Part shown: positions 1 to 8,283 of the stretch, piece by piece
Layout: the number at the start of each line of letters is the position of its first letter
Position numbering within the stretch: the first letter of the stretch is position 1
Assembly: GCF_900115665.1 (NCBI RefSeq)
Contig: NZ_FOXH01000009.1
Coordinates: forward strand, 1-64,000
Length of the DNA: 64,000 nucleotides
Reading direction: 5' to 3'
Source: Pseudarcicella hirudinis
GTDB taxonomy: Bacteria > Bacteroidota > Bacteroidia > Cytophagales > Spirosomataceae
Notes under the pieces: generated by a model
Databases searched by the model: none
Seen by the model: only the letters and a program-made list of their open reading frames with translations
Told to the model about the DNA's origin: nothing
Made by a program: the position numbers and the translations under genes

Positions 1-477
1 AATCAGAAGTAGAATCAAGCTATAAAACTTCAACATCATTAATTAAACTTTTAGTTTTGAATAAGTTTAACTGGTGTGTTGAAGAATAAAGTCGGATTAT
101 TGACTTATCAAAAGTGAATTTCTGTTTAAAAATTAAAATACCAAAATTTACAATCTACTTTATTGAATTTTTCATAATAAAATGAGATATTTTTTGATTT
201 ATGGTAAGAAATTGGGAAATGCAAAACATTTGAAAGTTAAATACAAATGTAATTTTGGGTGGCTTTAAAGAAGGGGTGGAGGATAATTTACCTGGTAAAG
301 CAATAAATTTATCCCCTGAGAGAATGAAGACCTCTTAGATTATTTTGAATTAACTCCTGAAGCCTCCTTAAGAATTCAGATTAGTCAATGATATTTTGAG
401 AAGATTATCCAAAGAACTTAAAACAGAAAAACAGGATTGGCGATTCCCAATCCTGTTTTTCTGAAAATTCATGCTTT
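1..477. other. Left-edge region without an intact gene
   Basis: AT-rich and interrupted by stops in every frame. Around 255-400 there are two short open stretches in different frames whose translations (first ending ..SPERMKTS, second containing YFELTPEASLRIQ) could be one decayed, frameshifted gene. I do not recognise the family, and it may be chance. The last 54 bases hold the terminator of the small gene to the right. Confidence 0.4.
424..463 (-). terminator. Intrinsic terminator of the small basic protein gene
   Basis: Perfect 17-bp inverted repeat (424-440 with 447-463) around a 6-nt loop. It lies just past the stop codon of the minus-strand gene at 478-660. Confidence 0.8.
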
Positions 478-660
478 CTATTTAGCATGTTTTTTAGTGT
501 GCATTTTATTATGATGTTTCATTGCCATTTTTTCGTGCTTCATTTCATGCTTAGCCCCTTTCTGTGCTTTAGGCTCTTGCGATGATGCATAGGCAGATTG
601 AGTATAAGCTGCTGCAATAACTCCGACTGCAACCGCTAAGGCAAACAAAGTCTTTCTCAT
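478..660 (-). CDS. Small exported Lys/His/Met-rich protein
   Basis: A 60-residue protein of unknown function. Residues 1-25 form a clear Sec signal peptide (MRKTLFAL start, hydrophobic AVAVGVIAAA core, ASA-type cleavage region). The mature part is only about 35 residues and almost entirely Lys, His, Met, Glu and Ala, with motifs such as KHEMKHEK and MKHHNKMHTKKH. His/Met-rich short periplasmic peptides often bind copper or other soft metals, but that is inference here. The ATG is supported by the signal peptide, and a strong hairpin terminator follows the stop. It is separated from the DoxX gene upstream by about 95 nt and may share its transcript. Confidence 0.7.
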   Translation of the reverse strand: MRKTLFALAVAVGVIAAAYTQSAYASSQEPKAQKGAKHEMKHEKMAMKHHNKMHTKKHAK

Positions 661-755
661 GATCGAATAGTTTAATTTGTTAAAACTATCAGTAAGACTT
701 ATGAAAATGAGAAAGGTTTAAGGGAAAATTCCAATAAATTCTCTTTATTTTTAAA

Positions 756-1208
756 TTATTTTTTAGTGATTGATTTCGGGCCGTTTACTCTTGCATATTC
801 ATCAAAAGAGAACTTTCCTGAGCCAATTACAAAGAATAAGATCAATGCTAAAAGCGTAATAACTGATAACCAGAATTCAGAGTTCAGAAAAGAGAAGCCC
901 TGACTAATGTTTGCATAGAACACCGCAACTAATAAGACAGGTAGCTGAAATGCAACGGCAACACGGGTCAGACAACCGATTGCAATTAATATTCCTCCCA
1001 CCAAATGGGCAAAAGCCACATAATGTACAGCTCCCACAGTCCAGATATTAAAGTTTAAGCCTGCAATCAGATGAGATAATTGTGTGGTATCACCGATGAA
1101 GCTTACACCTTTTAAAAATAATAAGACACCTAATGCAATTCTTAAGATGTCAAGCCAAGCAGGGTGGTGGGTATCACCCCAGTGTTCAATGCGTTGAATC
1201 GTATTCAT
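756..1208 (-). CDS. DoxX family membrane protein
   Basis: A 150-residue protein with four predicted membrane segments (roughly residues 18-40, 60-85, 90-110 and 115-140), matching the size and layout of the DoxX family of small inner-membrane proteins. The family is linked to oxidoreductase or thiosulfate:quinone chemistry, but the reaction of most members is unknown. The region around LRIALGVLLFLKG is typical of the first DoxX helix, and the glycine-rich HLVGGILIAIGCLTR segment of the third. The start is taken at the ATG encoding MNTIQRIEH; an in-frame TTG three codons upstream is less likely. Confidence 0.8.
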   Translation of the reverse strand: MNTIQRIEHWGDTHHPAWLDILRIALGVLLFLKGVSFIGDTTQLSHLIAGLNFNIWTVGAVHYVAFAHLVGGILIAIGCLTRVAVAFQLPVLLVAVFYANISQGFSFLNSEFWLSVITLLALILFFVIGSGKFSFDEYARVNGPKSITKK

Positions 1209-1595
1209 AGTTGTCAAAATGATTGGTTTAGAGAAAGTTAATGAATAAATATGGTTTTGTCAAGAAGAAATTGTATTAGTTTGGCCGGGATTTTGGTGAA
1301 ATCATCAATTTTTTGAGCAGCATTAAACAAACTAAAATTTCTCATATTTAACAAACTTCTTCTTTTGGATTATTCAAAATAAATTATATTTTCAATAATT
1401 ATTGAAAATATAATTTATTTTTACTTACCTTTACACAGAGAATCTGAGACTATAATATCATATCTTAAGACGTATGAAATATTATAATTCTTGGCCTTAA
1501 TAAGGTTTAGTGAATTTGAATGTATCAGATAATACTTAGTAATTATAAAATCAATTAATCATTTTTATTTTATGTTTCATTAAATATTGAAAAAT
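1209..1595. other. Intergenic region with a 46-bp perfect palindrome
   Basis: No ORF. It separates the divergent DoxX gene (minus) and the membrane-protein gene (plus), so it should hold promoters for both, although I see no clean TAnnTTTG. Its outstanding feature is the palindrome at 1376-1421, listed separately. Confidence 0.6.
1376..1421. repeat. 46-bp perfect palindrome
   Basis: Positions 1376-1398 and 1399-1421 are exact reverse complements with no spacer; only two C/G pairs, the rest A/T. It lies between divergent genes about 170 nt from either start. It may be an operator, a cruciform-forming site or a bidirectional terminator. Confidence 0.75.
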
Positions 1596-2159
1596 ATGAA
1601 AAATTTACAATTCAATAAACCGGACAACAGTGAAGCTAAAGCAGATGATAAATTCAATGCAGGAGCTTACAGACTTGAAAGAAAAGCGGGAAGATTTTTA
1701 CGTTTCATGCGAAGAGGGGTAATTCATGAGGAAAATACCGGAAAAAGGATTTTCTATATAGGATTCATCTGGTTGTTTTCCTCTTTCATTTTATTTAAAT
1801 ATACCCATGGCATTAACCTGTACTTTGGCTGGGAAGATCATTTTTTGAGAGAGTTAGTGATTTGTTTAGGTCAGATTGTCTGGCAGACCTTGTTTTTACA
1901 TAGATTACTGAAACATAAAACGATGGATTATCTCAACAATATGATGACAGTTTCTCTGATCGGAACCATCTTGCTGATACCTCCTTTGTTTTTTACGTTT
2001 TCACCATTTCTTCATTTGATCTATTTCATAGTAGTGGTAAGTTATATGTTTCTGGAACATTTTAAAAGATGCTCTGTTTTGCAGATCGGCTGGCTTCCTT
2101 CAATTACCTGGGTAATGTATCGGTTTTTTGGTTTAGGAATGATGATGATACTACAATAG
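1596..2159 (+). CDS. Membrane protein of unknown function
   Basis: A 187-residue protein. Residues 1-45 are polar and basic (ERKAGRFLRFMRRG), followed by about four hydrophobic segments (FYIGFIWLFSSFILF, LVICLGQIVWQTLFL, VSLIGTILLIPPLFF, LIYFIVVVSYMFL). I do not recognise a named family. It is 32 nt upstream of the TIGR01777 epimerase gene on the same strand, so the two are probably co-transcribed. The ATG at 1596 is preferred over a TTG nine bases upstream. Confidence 0.65.
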   Translation: MKNLQFNKPDNSEAKADDKFNAGAYRLERKAGRFLRFMRRGVIHEENTGKRIFYIGFIWLFSSFILFKYTHGINLYFGWEDHFLRELVICLGQIVWQTLFLHRLLKHKTMDYLNNMMTVSLIGTILLIPPLFFTFSPFLHLIYFIVVVSYMFLEHFKRCSVLQIGWLPSITWVMYRFFGLGMMMILQ

Positions 2160-2191
2160 CGAACCTTTAACAGACTTATCAGGGTAAAAAA

Positions 2192-3085
2192 ATGAAAATA
2201 ATTATAGCCGGAGGTTCCGGATTTTTAGGGAAATGCCTGCAAAAATATTTTATAGTAAAAGGGCATGAGTTGATTATTTTAAGCAGAAGACCTGCCATTA
2301 ACACTGAAATCTATTGGGATGGAGAGCATTTGGGCAATTGGACCAGTCAATTGGATGGTGCAGATGCCTTAATTAACCTTTCCGGAAAGTCTGTTGATTG
2401 CAGATATACTCTGAAGAACAGAAAAATGATTCTGGATTCAAGAATAAAAAGCACGAAAGTGCTTCAAAAGGCAATTGAAATGACTAAAAATCCCCCGGGA
2501 ATCTGGTTAAATACCAGTAGTGCTACTATTTATGTTCATTCGGAAAGTACATTAATGACTGAGAAGAATGGTGTGACAGGAGATGATTTTTCTATGGATA
2601 TTTGTAAACAATGGGAAGAACAGTTTTTTGAAAAAGTAACCCCAGTTGTAAGAAAAGTAACCCTCAGAACTTCTATTGTCTTAGGAAGGGAAGGAGGGGC
2701 ATTTTCGAAAATGAAGGCGATCTCACTGATTGGTTTGGGAGGAAAACAAGGTTCAGGAAATCAAATGATGAGCTGGATTCATTATTTGGATTTTTGCAGA
2801 GCGGTTGAATTTATAATTGATCATGCCGAAATCAAAGGGTGCATCAATCTTACTGCTCCGAATCCGGTTAGCAATGTCTTTTTTATGAGGACATTAAGAA
2901 AATGCCTTCATTTTCCGTTCGGACTTAATTTACCTGAATTTCTGTTGAGAACAGGAGCTTTTTTCATTCGGACAGAAGCAGAACTTTTGTTAAAGAGCAG
3001 AAATGTTTATCCGGCTATCTTACTGGAAAATGGTTTTGAATTTGAATTTCCGGATATAGAAGATGCTTTACAGGAGCTTACTTGA
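2192..3085 (+). CDS. TIGR01777 family epimerase/oxidoreductase (SDR superfamily)
   Basis: A 297-residue NAD(P)-binding protein of the extended/atypical SDR type (YfcH/SDR39U1 group). The N-terminal GGSGFLGKCL (residues 7-16) is the dinucleotide-binding glycine motif. DALINLSGKSV (about 57-67) matches the family pattern A(D/V)(V/L)INLAG. The C-terminal quarter contains the usual DUF1731-like segment (PEFLLRTGAFFIRTEAELLLKS begins near residue 248). The substrate is unknown for the family. Length agrees with family members (about 300). It is probably the second gene of a two-gene unit with the membrane protein upstream, and it ends at a shared bidirectional terminator. Confidence 0.85.
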   Translation: MKIIIAGGSGFLGKCLQKYFIVKGHELIILSRRPAINTEIYWDGEHLGNWTSQLDGADALINLSGKSVDCRYTLKNRKMILDSRIKSTKVLQKAIEMTKNPPGIWLNTSSATIYVHSESTLMTEKNGVTGDDFSMDICKQWEEQFFEKVTPVVRKVTLRTSIVLGREGGAFSKMKAISLIGLGGKQGSGNQMMSWIHYLDFCRAVEFIIDHAEIKGCINLTAPNPVSNVFFMRTLRKCLHFPFGLNLPEFLLRTGAFFIRTEAELLLKSRNVYPAILLENGFEFEFPDIEDALQELT

Positions 3086-3093
3086 AACCAACA

Positions 3094-3126
3094 AAAAGGA
3101 GCCGATAATTGCTATCGGCTCCTTTT
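3094..3126. terminator. Bidirectional terminator between the epimerase and DEAD helicase genes
   Basis: A 14-bp perfect stem (3094-3107 with 3113-3126) with a 5-nt loop, flanked by A and T runs on the two sides. It sits between converging genes ending at 3085 and 3146, so it can serve both. Confidence 0.85.
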
Positions 3127-3145
3127 GTATATGCTCGGGATAAAC

Positions 3146-4918
3146 CTAGTTCGCTGGTTTAGCTACTTCTACGTTTACTCTTTTGCCTTTGATAGAAGCA
3201 CCTTCCATTTTGTCTAAAACAGTTGTGGCATATTCTTTAGGGACATCAACAAATGAATATTTGTCGAAAATATCAATTTGTCCTAAAGCATTACCCGGAA
3301 TACCTGATTCACCTGCAAATGCTCCTACGATATTGGCCGGGGAGATTTTCTCATTAAAGCCGATATTTACGAACATTCTGACCATGTTAGGGTCTTTGCG
3401 GTATGGTTTACCAGCTTTGTCCGTACGTGGACCACGCTCATCAGAACGTCTGTTCTCAAAACGACCTTCGCCACGACGGCCTGAATCACGGTTGTTACGA
3501 TCAAAACGGCCTTCACCACGACGACCTGAATCACGGCTATTGCGATCAAAACGACCACCACCTTCATTTCTGCGTTGCTGACGTTCAATTTCACCGTCAA
3601 GGTTCTCATCAGCGAATTCATTTTTGGTGATACCCATATTCATTTTCACCAAAGCAGAAACGATTTGTTCTGTGCTGAATCCGGCATGATGCAGATTTTC
3701 CAAAACGTCTCCGAACAATTCAAGATCACCACCTTCAATAGCATTCTGAATTCTTTCGATAAACATTCCTTTTTTCACACCAACCACATCAGAGAAAGTA
3801 GGAATAACACCTTTGTCAATTTTAACTTTAGTGTAATTCATAATTTCACGAAGACGGTTACGCTCAGCTCCTACAACCAAAGTAAATGCTTTACCTGATT
3901 TACCTGCGCGACCTGTACGGCCGATACGGTGTACGTAATATTCTTCGTCTAATGGAATATCGTAATTGAATACAGCATCAACATTATCAACATCCAAACC
4001 ACGTGCCGCTACGTCAGTTGCAACAAGAATCGTTACAACACCTGAGCGGAATTTAGACATTACATTATTACGTTGCTGTTGGCGTAAATCTCCGTGAAGA
4101 CCTTCTGCCGCATAACCACGTAATTGAAGTTCTTCTACTACTTCGTCCACTTTTTTCTTCTGATTACAGAAAACAAGCATCAGTTTCAAGCCATAGAAGT
4201 CAATCAAACGAGTCATAACCTCCATTTTAGCTCTGCCCTTCACGTCGAAGTACAATTGCTCAATATTGGCGTTAGTGATTTCGTTTTTAACAACTTTAAC
4301 CAGTTTTGGATTATTCTGATAACGGGTAGTCAAAGCCATAATAGGTTTTGACATAGTTGCCGAGAAGAAGATAGTCTGACGATTCTCGTTAGTTTCCTGT
4401 AAAATGCTTTCGATGTCTTCACGGAAACCCATGTCTAACATTTCATCGGCTTCATCTAAAACCGCCATTTTAACATTTTCTAACTTCAAAGCACGTCTTT
4501 CGATAAGGTCAATAACACGGCCAGGAGTACCAACTACGATGTTTGCTCCTGATTTTAATGACTTAATCTGACGTTCGATAGAGTCACCACCGTAAACAGT
4601 AGTAACAAAAACACCTTTTTTATACTTGGATAATTTTTTAATCTCCTCTGTTACCTGAACGGCAAGTTCACGGGTTGGGCAAAGGATCAGTCCCTGAACA
4701 TATTTTTCGAAAGGAACAGTACTCTCGATCATTGGAATCCCGAATGCAGCGGTTTTACCGGTACCGGTTTGCGCCTGGCCTATCACGTCACGACCTTCCA
4801 GGATAAATGGAATAGCTTCTGACTGAATTGGGGATGCAGTCTCGAAACCCATGTCCGTAACCGCCTGTTGAACCTCCTGTGAAAGAGAAAGCTCGTCGAA
4901 TCTTAATAATTGACTCAT
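3146..4918 (-). CDS. deaD: DEAD-box ATP-dependent RNA helicase with DbpA-type RNA-binding tail
   Basis: A 590-residue DEAD-box helicase of the DeaD/CsdA type, expected to unwind structured RNA in ribosome assembly or cold-stress mRNA handling. Visible motifs: Q motif region (7-37, FDELSLS..ASPIQ), Walker A AQTGTGKT (49-56), PTREL (81-85), TPGR (131-134), DEAD (155-158), SAT (186-188), ATDVAARGLDV (300-310) and HRIGRTGR (330-337). Residues 446-510 are an Arg/Gly/Asp-rich linker with repeats of RFDRNxRDSGRRGEG, encoded by a 45-bp tandem DNA repeat. Residues 511-587 look like the DbpA RNA-binding domain (MVRMFVNIG..VNVEVAKP). A consensus promoter lies about 280 nt upstream, giving an unusually long leader. 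The gene symbol reflects domain architecture. Confidence 0.93.
   Translation of the reverse strand: MSQLLRFDELSLSQEVQQAVTDMGFETASPIQSEAIPFILEGRDVIGQAQTGTGKTAAFGIPMIESTVPFEKYVQGLILCPTRELAVQVTEEIKKLSKYKKGVFVTTVYGGDSIERQIKSLKSGANIVVGTPGRVIDLIERRALKLENVKMAVLDEADEMLDMGFREDIESILQETNENRQTIFFSATMSKPIMALTTRYQNNPKLVKVVKNEITNANIEQLYFDVKGRAKMEVMTRLIDFYGLKLMLVFCNQKKKVDEVVEELQLRGYAAEGLHGDLRQQQRNNVMSKFRSGVVTILVATDVAARGLDVDNVDAVFNYDIPLDEEYYVHRIGRTGRAGKSGKAFTLVVGAERNRLREIMNYTKVKIDKGVIPTFSDVVGVKKGMFIERIQNAIEGGDLELFGDVLENLHHAGFSTEQIVSALVKMNMGITKNEFADENLDGEIERQQRRNEGGGRFDRNSRDSGRRGEGRFDRNNRDSGRRGEGRFENRRSDERGPRTDKAGKPYRKDPNMVRMFVNIGFNEKISPANIVGAFAGESGIPGNALGQIDIFDKYSFVDVPKEYATTVLDKMEGASIKGKRVNVEVAKPAN
3458..3547 (-). 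repeat. 45-bp tandem repeat inside deaD
   Basis: Positions 3458-3502 and 3503-3547 are near-identical 45-bp units, with a partial third copy starting at 3548. They encode the RFDRNxRDSGRRGEG repeats of the basic linker. The in-frame period of 15 codons allows copy-number change without frameshift. Confidence 0.85.
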
Positions 4919-5344
4919 ATTTTTTAATTGCCACCAAAACGCTTAGACACAAATATAGAGGGCATCAAATGAAAATGCCTGTATGTCTTAGTAGCAGGGG
5001 AATTGTGTTGTTTTTGAAATTTAATTACGATGCCCGAACATCCGTAATTAACTCTTGCCGATAGCCCAAAAAGATTGGGAAGAAAAGGTAAGCACTCCGT
5101 ATTTAGGTCTAAGTAACAAGCTTCTGATGCCGGTATGCTTTGCTTAATTCTAGAGTGAATAAGAGTTGAGCGGATGTTTTGTACTAATTTTTTACAAAGA
5201 TACGCTTTCGATTTGAAAGGACAAAATTAATTGTATTTTTTTTAGATTAAGAAATGTAAATAAAACGTTTGACAGAGAGTTTTAAGTTTAATTTTACCGT
5301 AATAAAAGCTTTACAGAAAAGACACTTAAAACTCTCCGGAAATC
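4919..5344. other. Intergenic region holding the deaD leader and promoter
   Basis: No credible ORF; a 61-residue open frame on the plus strand has no coding character. From the promoter at 5195-5224 the minus-strand transcript would carry about 270 nt before the deaD ATG. The remaining part (5225-5344) is AT-rich and lies downstream of the DUF937-OmpA gene. Confidence 0.6.
5195..5224 (-). promoter_or_regulatory. Bacteroidota-type promoter of deaD
   Basis: On the minus strand, TTG (5222-5224), a 19-nt spacer and TATCTTTG (5195-5202) match the primary sigma factor consensus TTG-N19..22-TAnnTTTG. Transcription would start near 5188, about 270 nt before the deaD start codon. Confidence 0.75.
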
Positions 5345-6733
5345 TTATTTATGAACAACTTTCAATTCTAATCTTCTGTTTTTGTCACGCCCTTCCGGCG
5401 TTGCATTGCTGGCGATAGGGTTGTAAGGACCTTTACCTTCCATGTCAATTCTTAATAAATTAATCCCTGACTTTAAAAGCATCGTTCTTACGGTAATAGT
5501 TCTTTTCAAAGATAACTTTTTGTTGGCCAGTGTATCTCCGGTATTTTCAGTATAACCGATTAGCTTAATCTGAAGTTTCGGATAAGCCAGCATAATTTTA
5601 GACAAATCTTCAACGGTCTTTTCTGATCCCTGGGTCAAAAGAGCTGAATTCAGTTCAAAATTAAGATTATCAATCGTGAAAACTTTAAGAGGTTTCGAAG
5701 AACTGTCGGCCAGGTATTTAGCAAACTGGAAATTGAATGAACCTTCTTCCAGATCAATTTTTTGTCCGTTTGGCAGATCAAGACCTACTACTTTTTTAGG
5801 AGTTGATGCGATTGCTGCTGAATCGGTTTTTACAGAATCTTTTTTTACAGCAGAAAGACTGGTTGTATCAATCTTTGCTCCGGTAACCTGCTCAAGTGAG
5901 GCAGAATCCGGCTCACTGGTTGAATTAACACTGCTCCAGTCGTAAGTAGCCAGAAAATAACCAGCGGCACCTAAAACAGCCAGTGTAAGTACTGCCGGTA
6001 AAACCCATTTCGGAAGAGAAAATCCCCCGGAACCCTCTTCATCATAATCTTTCGTAGAATAAGTAACAGTCGGCTTTGACTCCAGTGAAGATTCTGATTG
6101 TCTCGGAGGTATTGAACTGCCGGTACTGGTTGCTTTAATCGGTGAAGCTGAAGGGAATGAAACTGAACGCAGTTCCTGACTTAAGAAACTGTCAATTCCC
6201 ATTACATCGATCATTTTATTTTGAAGGCTTTCAGCAGTTTCTTCTAATAAATAGTCTTTTTGGGTCAGTAATAAATTCGCAAGGCTTTCTTTATCAAGAT
6301 TTTGGGTTCTTACTTCTTTTCCGAGTCTCCCAACCACTAGAGGGGCAACAATGGCAAGTAAGGAAGTGGCCGAAGAATTATGAATTCCGGCATAACTTGA
6401 AATCATTGCGGCAATAGAACTTTTTTTGTCAGGAAGCAACATACTGATAATATTATGTCCTGACGGAACAAATTCCTTTAAATTATCAATACTTGTTAAA
6501 GCTTTCTGAACTATTTCAATATTATTTTCATCATGATTGCCTTTTTTGATGACATTCATCAAAGTAGCTGCACCGGCTTCGTTGGCTGCTCTTTTCATCA
6601 GACCACCTACTATCGTCGGGACAAGGCCATCCAAGGCAATTTTAGTTTTGTCTTCTTTTTCTCCCGTGAGGTTAGCTGCCTTCCGCACGATATCTTCATT
6701 TAAAAGATTTTTCAACTCAGCTAAAATATTCAT
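5345..6733 (-). CDS. DUF937 / OmpA C-terminal domain protein
   Basis: A 462-residue envelope protein. Residues 1-165 are an all-helical DUF937 domain (MNILAELKNLLNEDIVRKAA.., DGLVPTIVGGLMKRA). Residues about 170-240 are Ser/Pro-rich. One membrane helix follows (about 243-262, WVLPAVLTLAVLGAAGYFL), then a linker and an OmpA-like peptidoglycan-binding domain (about 345-460; FELNSALLTQGS, LIGYTENTGDT, GKGPYNPIASN, GRDKNRRLELKV). The expected topology is a cytoplasmic N-terminus anchored in the inner membrane with the OmpA domain in the periplasm. Its role is probably structural. It stands alone; a TAAATTTG element lies about 70 nt upstream. Confidence 0.88.
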   Translation of the reverse strand: MNILAELKNLLNEDIVRKAANLTGEKEDKTKIALDGLVPTIVGGLMKRAANEAGAATLMNVIKKGNHDENNIEIVQKALTSIDNLKEFVPSGHNIISMLLPDKKSSIAAMISSYAGIHNSSATSLLAIVAPLVVGRLGKEVRTQNLDKESLANLLLTQKDYLLEETAESLQNKMIDVMGIDSFLSQELRSVSFPSASPIKATSTGSSIPPRQSESSLESKPTVTYSTKDYDEEGSGGFSLPKWVLPAVLTLAVLGAAGYFLATYDWSSVNSTSEPDSASLEQVTGAKIDTTSLSAVKKDSVKTDSAAIASTPKKVVGLDLPNGQKIDLEEGSFNFQFAKYLADSSSKPLKVFTIDNLNFELNSALLTQGSEKTVEDLSKIMLAYPKLQIKLIGYTENTGDTLANKKLSLKRTITVRTMLLKSGINLLRIDMEGKGPYNPIASNATPEGRDKNRRLELKVVHK

Positions 6734-6804
6734 ACTCCGTAATTTAGGTAATTCCAGACTTAATTTTAAATCCCGAATAAATTTGTTTTTGATTTAGACT
6801 ACCT

Positions 6805-6812
6805 CAAATTTA
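6805..6812 (-). promoter_or_regulatory. Candidate -7 element for the DUF937-OmpA gene
   Basis: The minus-strand sequence TAAATTTG fits TAnnTTTG and lies 72 nt upstream of the ATG at 6733. No matching TTG is found at the usual distance upstream, so this is moderate evidence only. Confidence 0.45.
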
Positions 6813-6888
6813 CAATCATTACGTGATAAATACTTAAAAAAGCAAGAAAAAACTTGGATTTTTGAGTTTACGGCTTACTTCTTCTACG

Positions 6889-6896
6889 TAACTTTG
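6889..6896 (+). promoter_or_regulatory. -7 element of hisB, four bases from the ATG
   Basis: TAACTTTG is followed by only four bases (CAGG) and then the hisB ATG at 6901. Since transcription starts about 5-8 nt after this element, the mRNA should be essentially leaderless. A TTG at 6862-6864 has a 24-nt spacer, slightly long. Confidence 0.65.
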
Positions 6897-6900
6897 CAGG

Positions 6901-8016
6901 ATGAAAAAAGTATTATTTATTGATAGGGACGGCACAATCATTGTTGAGCCTCCGGTTGATTTTCAGGTTGATTCTCTTGAAAAGTTGTCTTTTTTACCCT
7001 TAGCACTTTCAAACCTCAGAAAGATTGCTGAAGAGACAGATTTTGAATTGGTAATGGTTACCAATCAGGACGGACTTGGTACTTCTTCTTTTCCTGAAGA
7101 TACTTTCTGGCCGGCTCATAATAAAATGATGCAGATTCTTGAAAGTGAGAATGTTCACTTTGATGAGATTTGTATTGATAAAACTTTTGAGCACGAAAAT
7201 GCAGCTACCCGTAAGCCTGGTACAGGAATGTTAACAAAATATCTTACCGGAACGTATGACCTGGCTAATTCTTATGTGCTGGGTGATCGTCTTACCGATG
7301 TACAGCTTGCTGTTAATTTAGGAGCTAAAGCTGTTTTTATCGGAGAAAATGCCCCGGAAAAAGCGGAGTTAAATGCGGTAACTGCTCTGACAACGAAGAA
7401 TTGGGACGAAATTTATGAGTTTCTGAAACTGCCTGCCCGTAAGGCTTCCGTGGAAAGAATCACCAAAGAAACTAAAATCCGGATAGATTTAAATCTTGAC
7501 GGAACCGGAAAATCTGATATGCAGACAGGTTTGGGTTTCTTCGATCATATGCTTGACCAGCTTGCAAAACATTCGGGTGCGGATTTGTCTGTGAAAGTAG
7601 AAGGCGATCTGCATATCGACGAACATCATACAATTGAGGATACCGCTTTAGCATTGGGAGAAGCTTATCTGAAAGCTTTAGGTGAGAAAAGAGGTATTTC
7701 AAGATATGGTTTCTTATTGCCGATGGATGATGTACTGGCACAGGTTGCGATTGATTTTTCAGGAAGAAACTGGCTGGTTTGGGAGGCAGGTTTCAAAAGA
7801 GAAAAAATCGGTGAAATGCCGACAGAGATGTTTTATCATTTCTTTAAATCATTTACCGATACAGCCAAATGTAATCTAAATATTAAGGCAGAAGGCGAAA
7901 ACGAACACCATAAAATTGAGGCTATTTTTAAAGGATTCGCAAAATCTATTAAAATGGCCGTTAAAAGAGACATTAGAGAATTGGATAACCTGCCTTCGAC
8001 AAAGGGTGTACTTTAA
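6901..8016 (+). CDS. hisB: Bifunctional histidinol-phosphatase / imidazoleglycerol-phosphate dehydratase
   Basis: A 371-residue protein catalysing two steps of histidine synthesis: dehydration of imidazole glycerol phosphate and dephosphorylation of histidinol phosphate. The N-terminal HAD phosphatase has DRDGT (8-12), MVTNQDG (about 51-57) and [10 protein letters not shown]. The dehydratase occupies about 180-371 with the metal-binding DEHHTIED (about 240-247) and EHHKIEA (about 335-341) motifs. The length is that of the fused enterobacterial-type HisB. No other his genes lie within the window, so the gene is separated from any his operon here. The start is fixed by the phosphatase motif at residue 8 and by the promoter just upstream. 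Confidence 0.96.
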   Translation: MKKVLFIDRDGTIIVEPPVDFQVDSLEKLSFLPLALSNLRKIAEETDFELVMVTNQDGLGTSSFPEDTFWPAHNKMMQILESENVHFDEICIDKTFEHENAATRKPGTGMLTKYLTGTYDLANSYVLGDRLTDVQLAVNLGAKAVFIGENAPEKAELNAVTALTTKNWDEIYEFLKLPARKASVERITKETKIRIDLNLDGTGKSDMQTGLGFFDHMLDQLAKHSGADLSVKVEGDLHIDEHHTIEDTALALGEAYLKALGEKRGISRYGFLLPMDDVLAQVAIDFSGRNWLVWEAGFKREKIGEMPTEMFYHFFKSFTDTAKCNLNIKAEGENEHHKIEAIFKGFAKSIKMAVKRDIRELDNLPSTKGVL

Positions 8017-8060
8017 CAGAAAGTTTAAGGGACAATTGCGCTTTTTTCAATTTTGAACCT

Positions 8061-8068
8061 TAACTTTG
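8061..8068 (+). promoter_or_regulatory. Promoter -7 element for the 32-residue protein gene
   Basis: TAACTTTG with a TTG at 8036-8038 (22-nt spacer), 49 nt upstream of the ATG at 8118. This matches the Bacteroidota promoter consensus and supports expression of the tiny gene. Confidence 0.65.
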
Positions 8069-8117
8069 TCAAAACGGTTAGAAACTCAATTTTAATAATC
8101 TAAATATACTTAATAAA

Positions 8118-8216
8118 ATGGGATACTCAGGTTTAGCATTTTTTATCGCCCTTTTTGTAGCAGCTTTTATCGTAGGAGCAAGATTGCAAAAAATCTATAA
8201 AGAGAGAGGTAAATAG
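8118..8216 (+). CDS. 32-residue single-span membrane protein
   Basis: A short ORF starting MGYSGLAFFIALFVAAF and ending in a basic tail (ARLQKIYKERGK). It has one hydrophobic helix of about 18 residues followed by positive charges, so it should sit in the inner membrane with its C-terminus inside. Support for being a real gene: a consensus promoter 49 nt upstream, a clean ATG, membrane-protein composition, and a hairpin terminator 12 nt after the stop (8228-8271). I do not recognise the family. Confidence 0.6.
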   Translation: MGYSGLAFFIALFVAAFIVGARLQKIYKERGK

Positions 8217-8227
8217 TTTTACTTTTA

Positions 8228-8271
8228 AAGACAGGAGAATATCATCTTTACTTCCGGTATTCTCCCGTCTT
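8228..8271. terminator. Bidirectional terminator between the small ORF and radC
   Basis: A 14-bp stem (8228-8241 with 8258-8271) with one A/C mismatch, between converging genes. Confidence 0.75.
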
Positions 8272-8283
8272 ACTAAAATCCTC

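Noticed and set aside
3183..3898. Several plus-strand ORFs antisense to the helicase gene
   Set aside because: They mirror the repeat-rich Arg/Gly linker and have no independent coding character.
4879..5064. 61-residue plus-strand ORF upstream of deaD
   Set aside because: It overlaps the helicase start and its leader, and has no family similarity or promoter.
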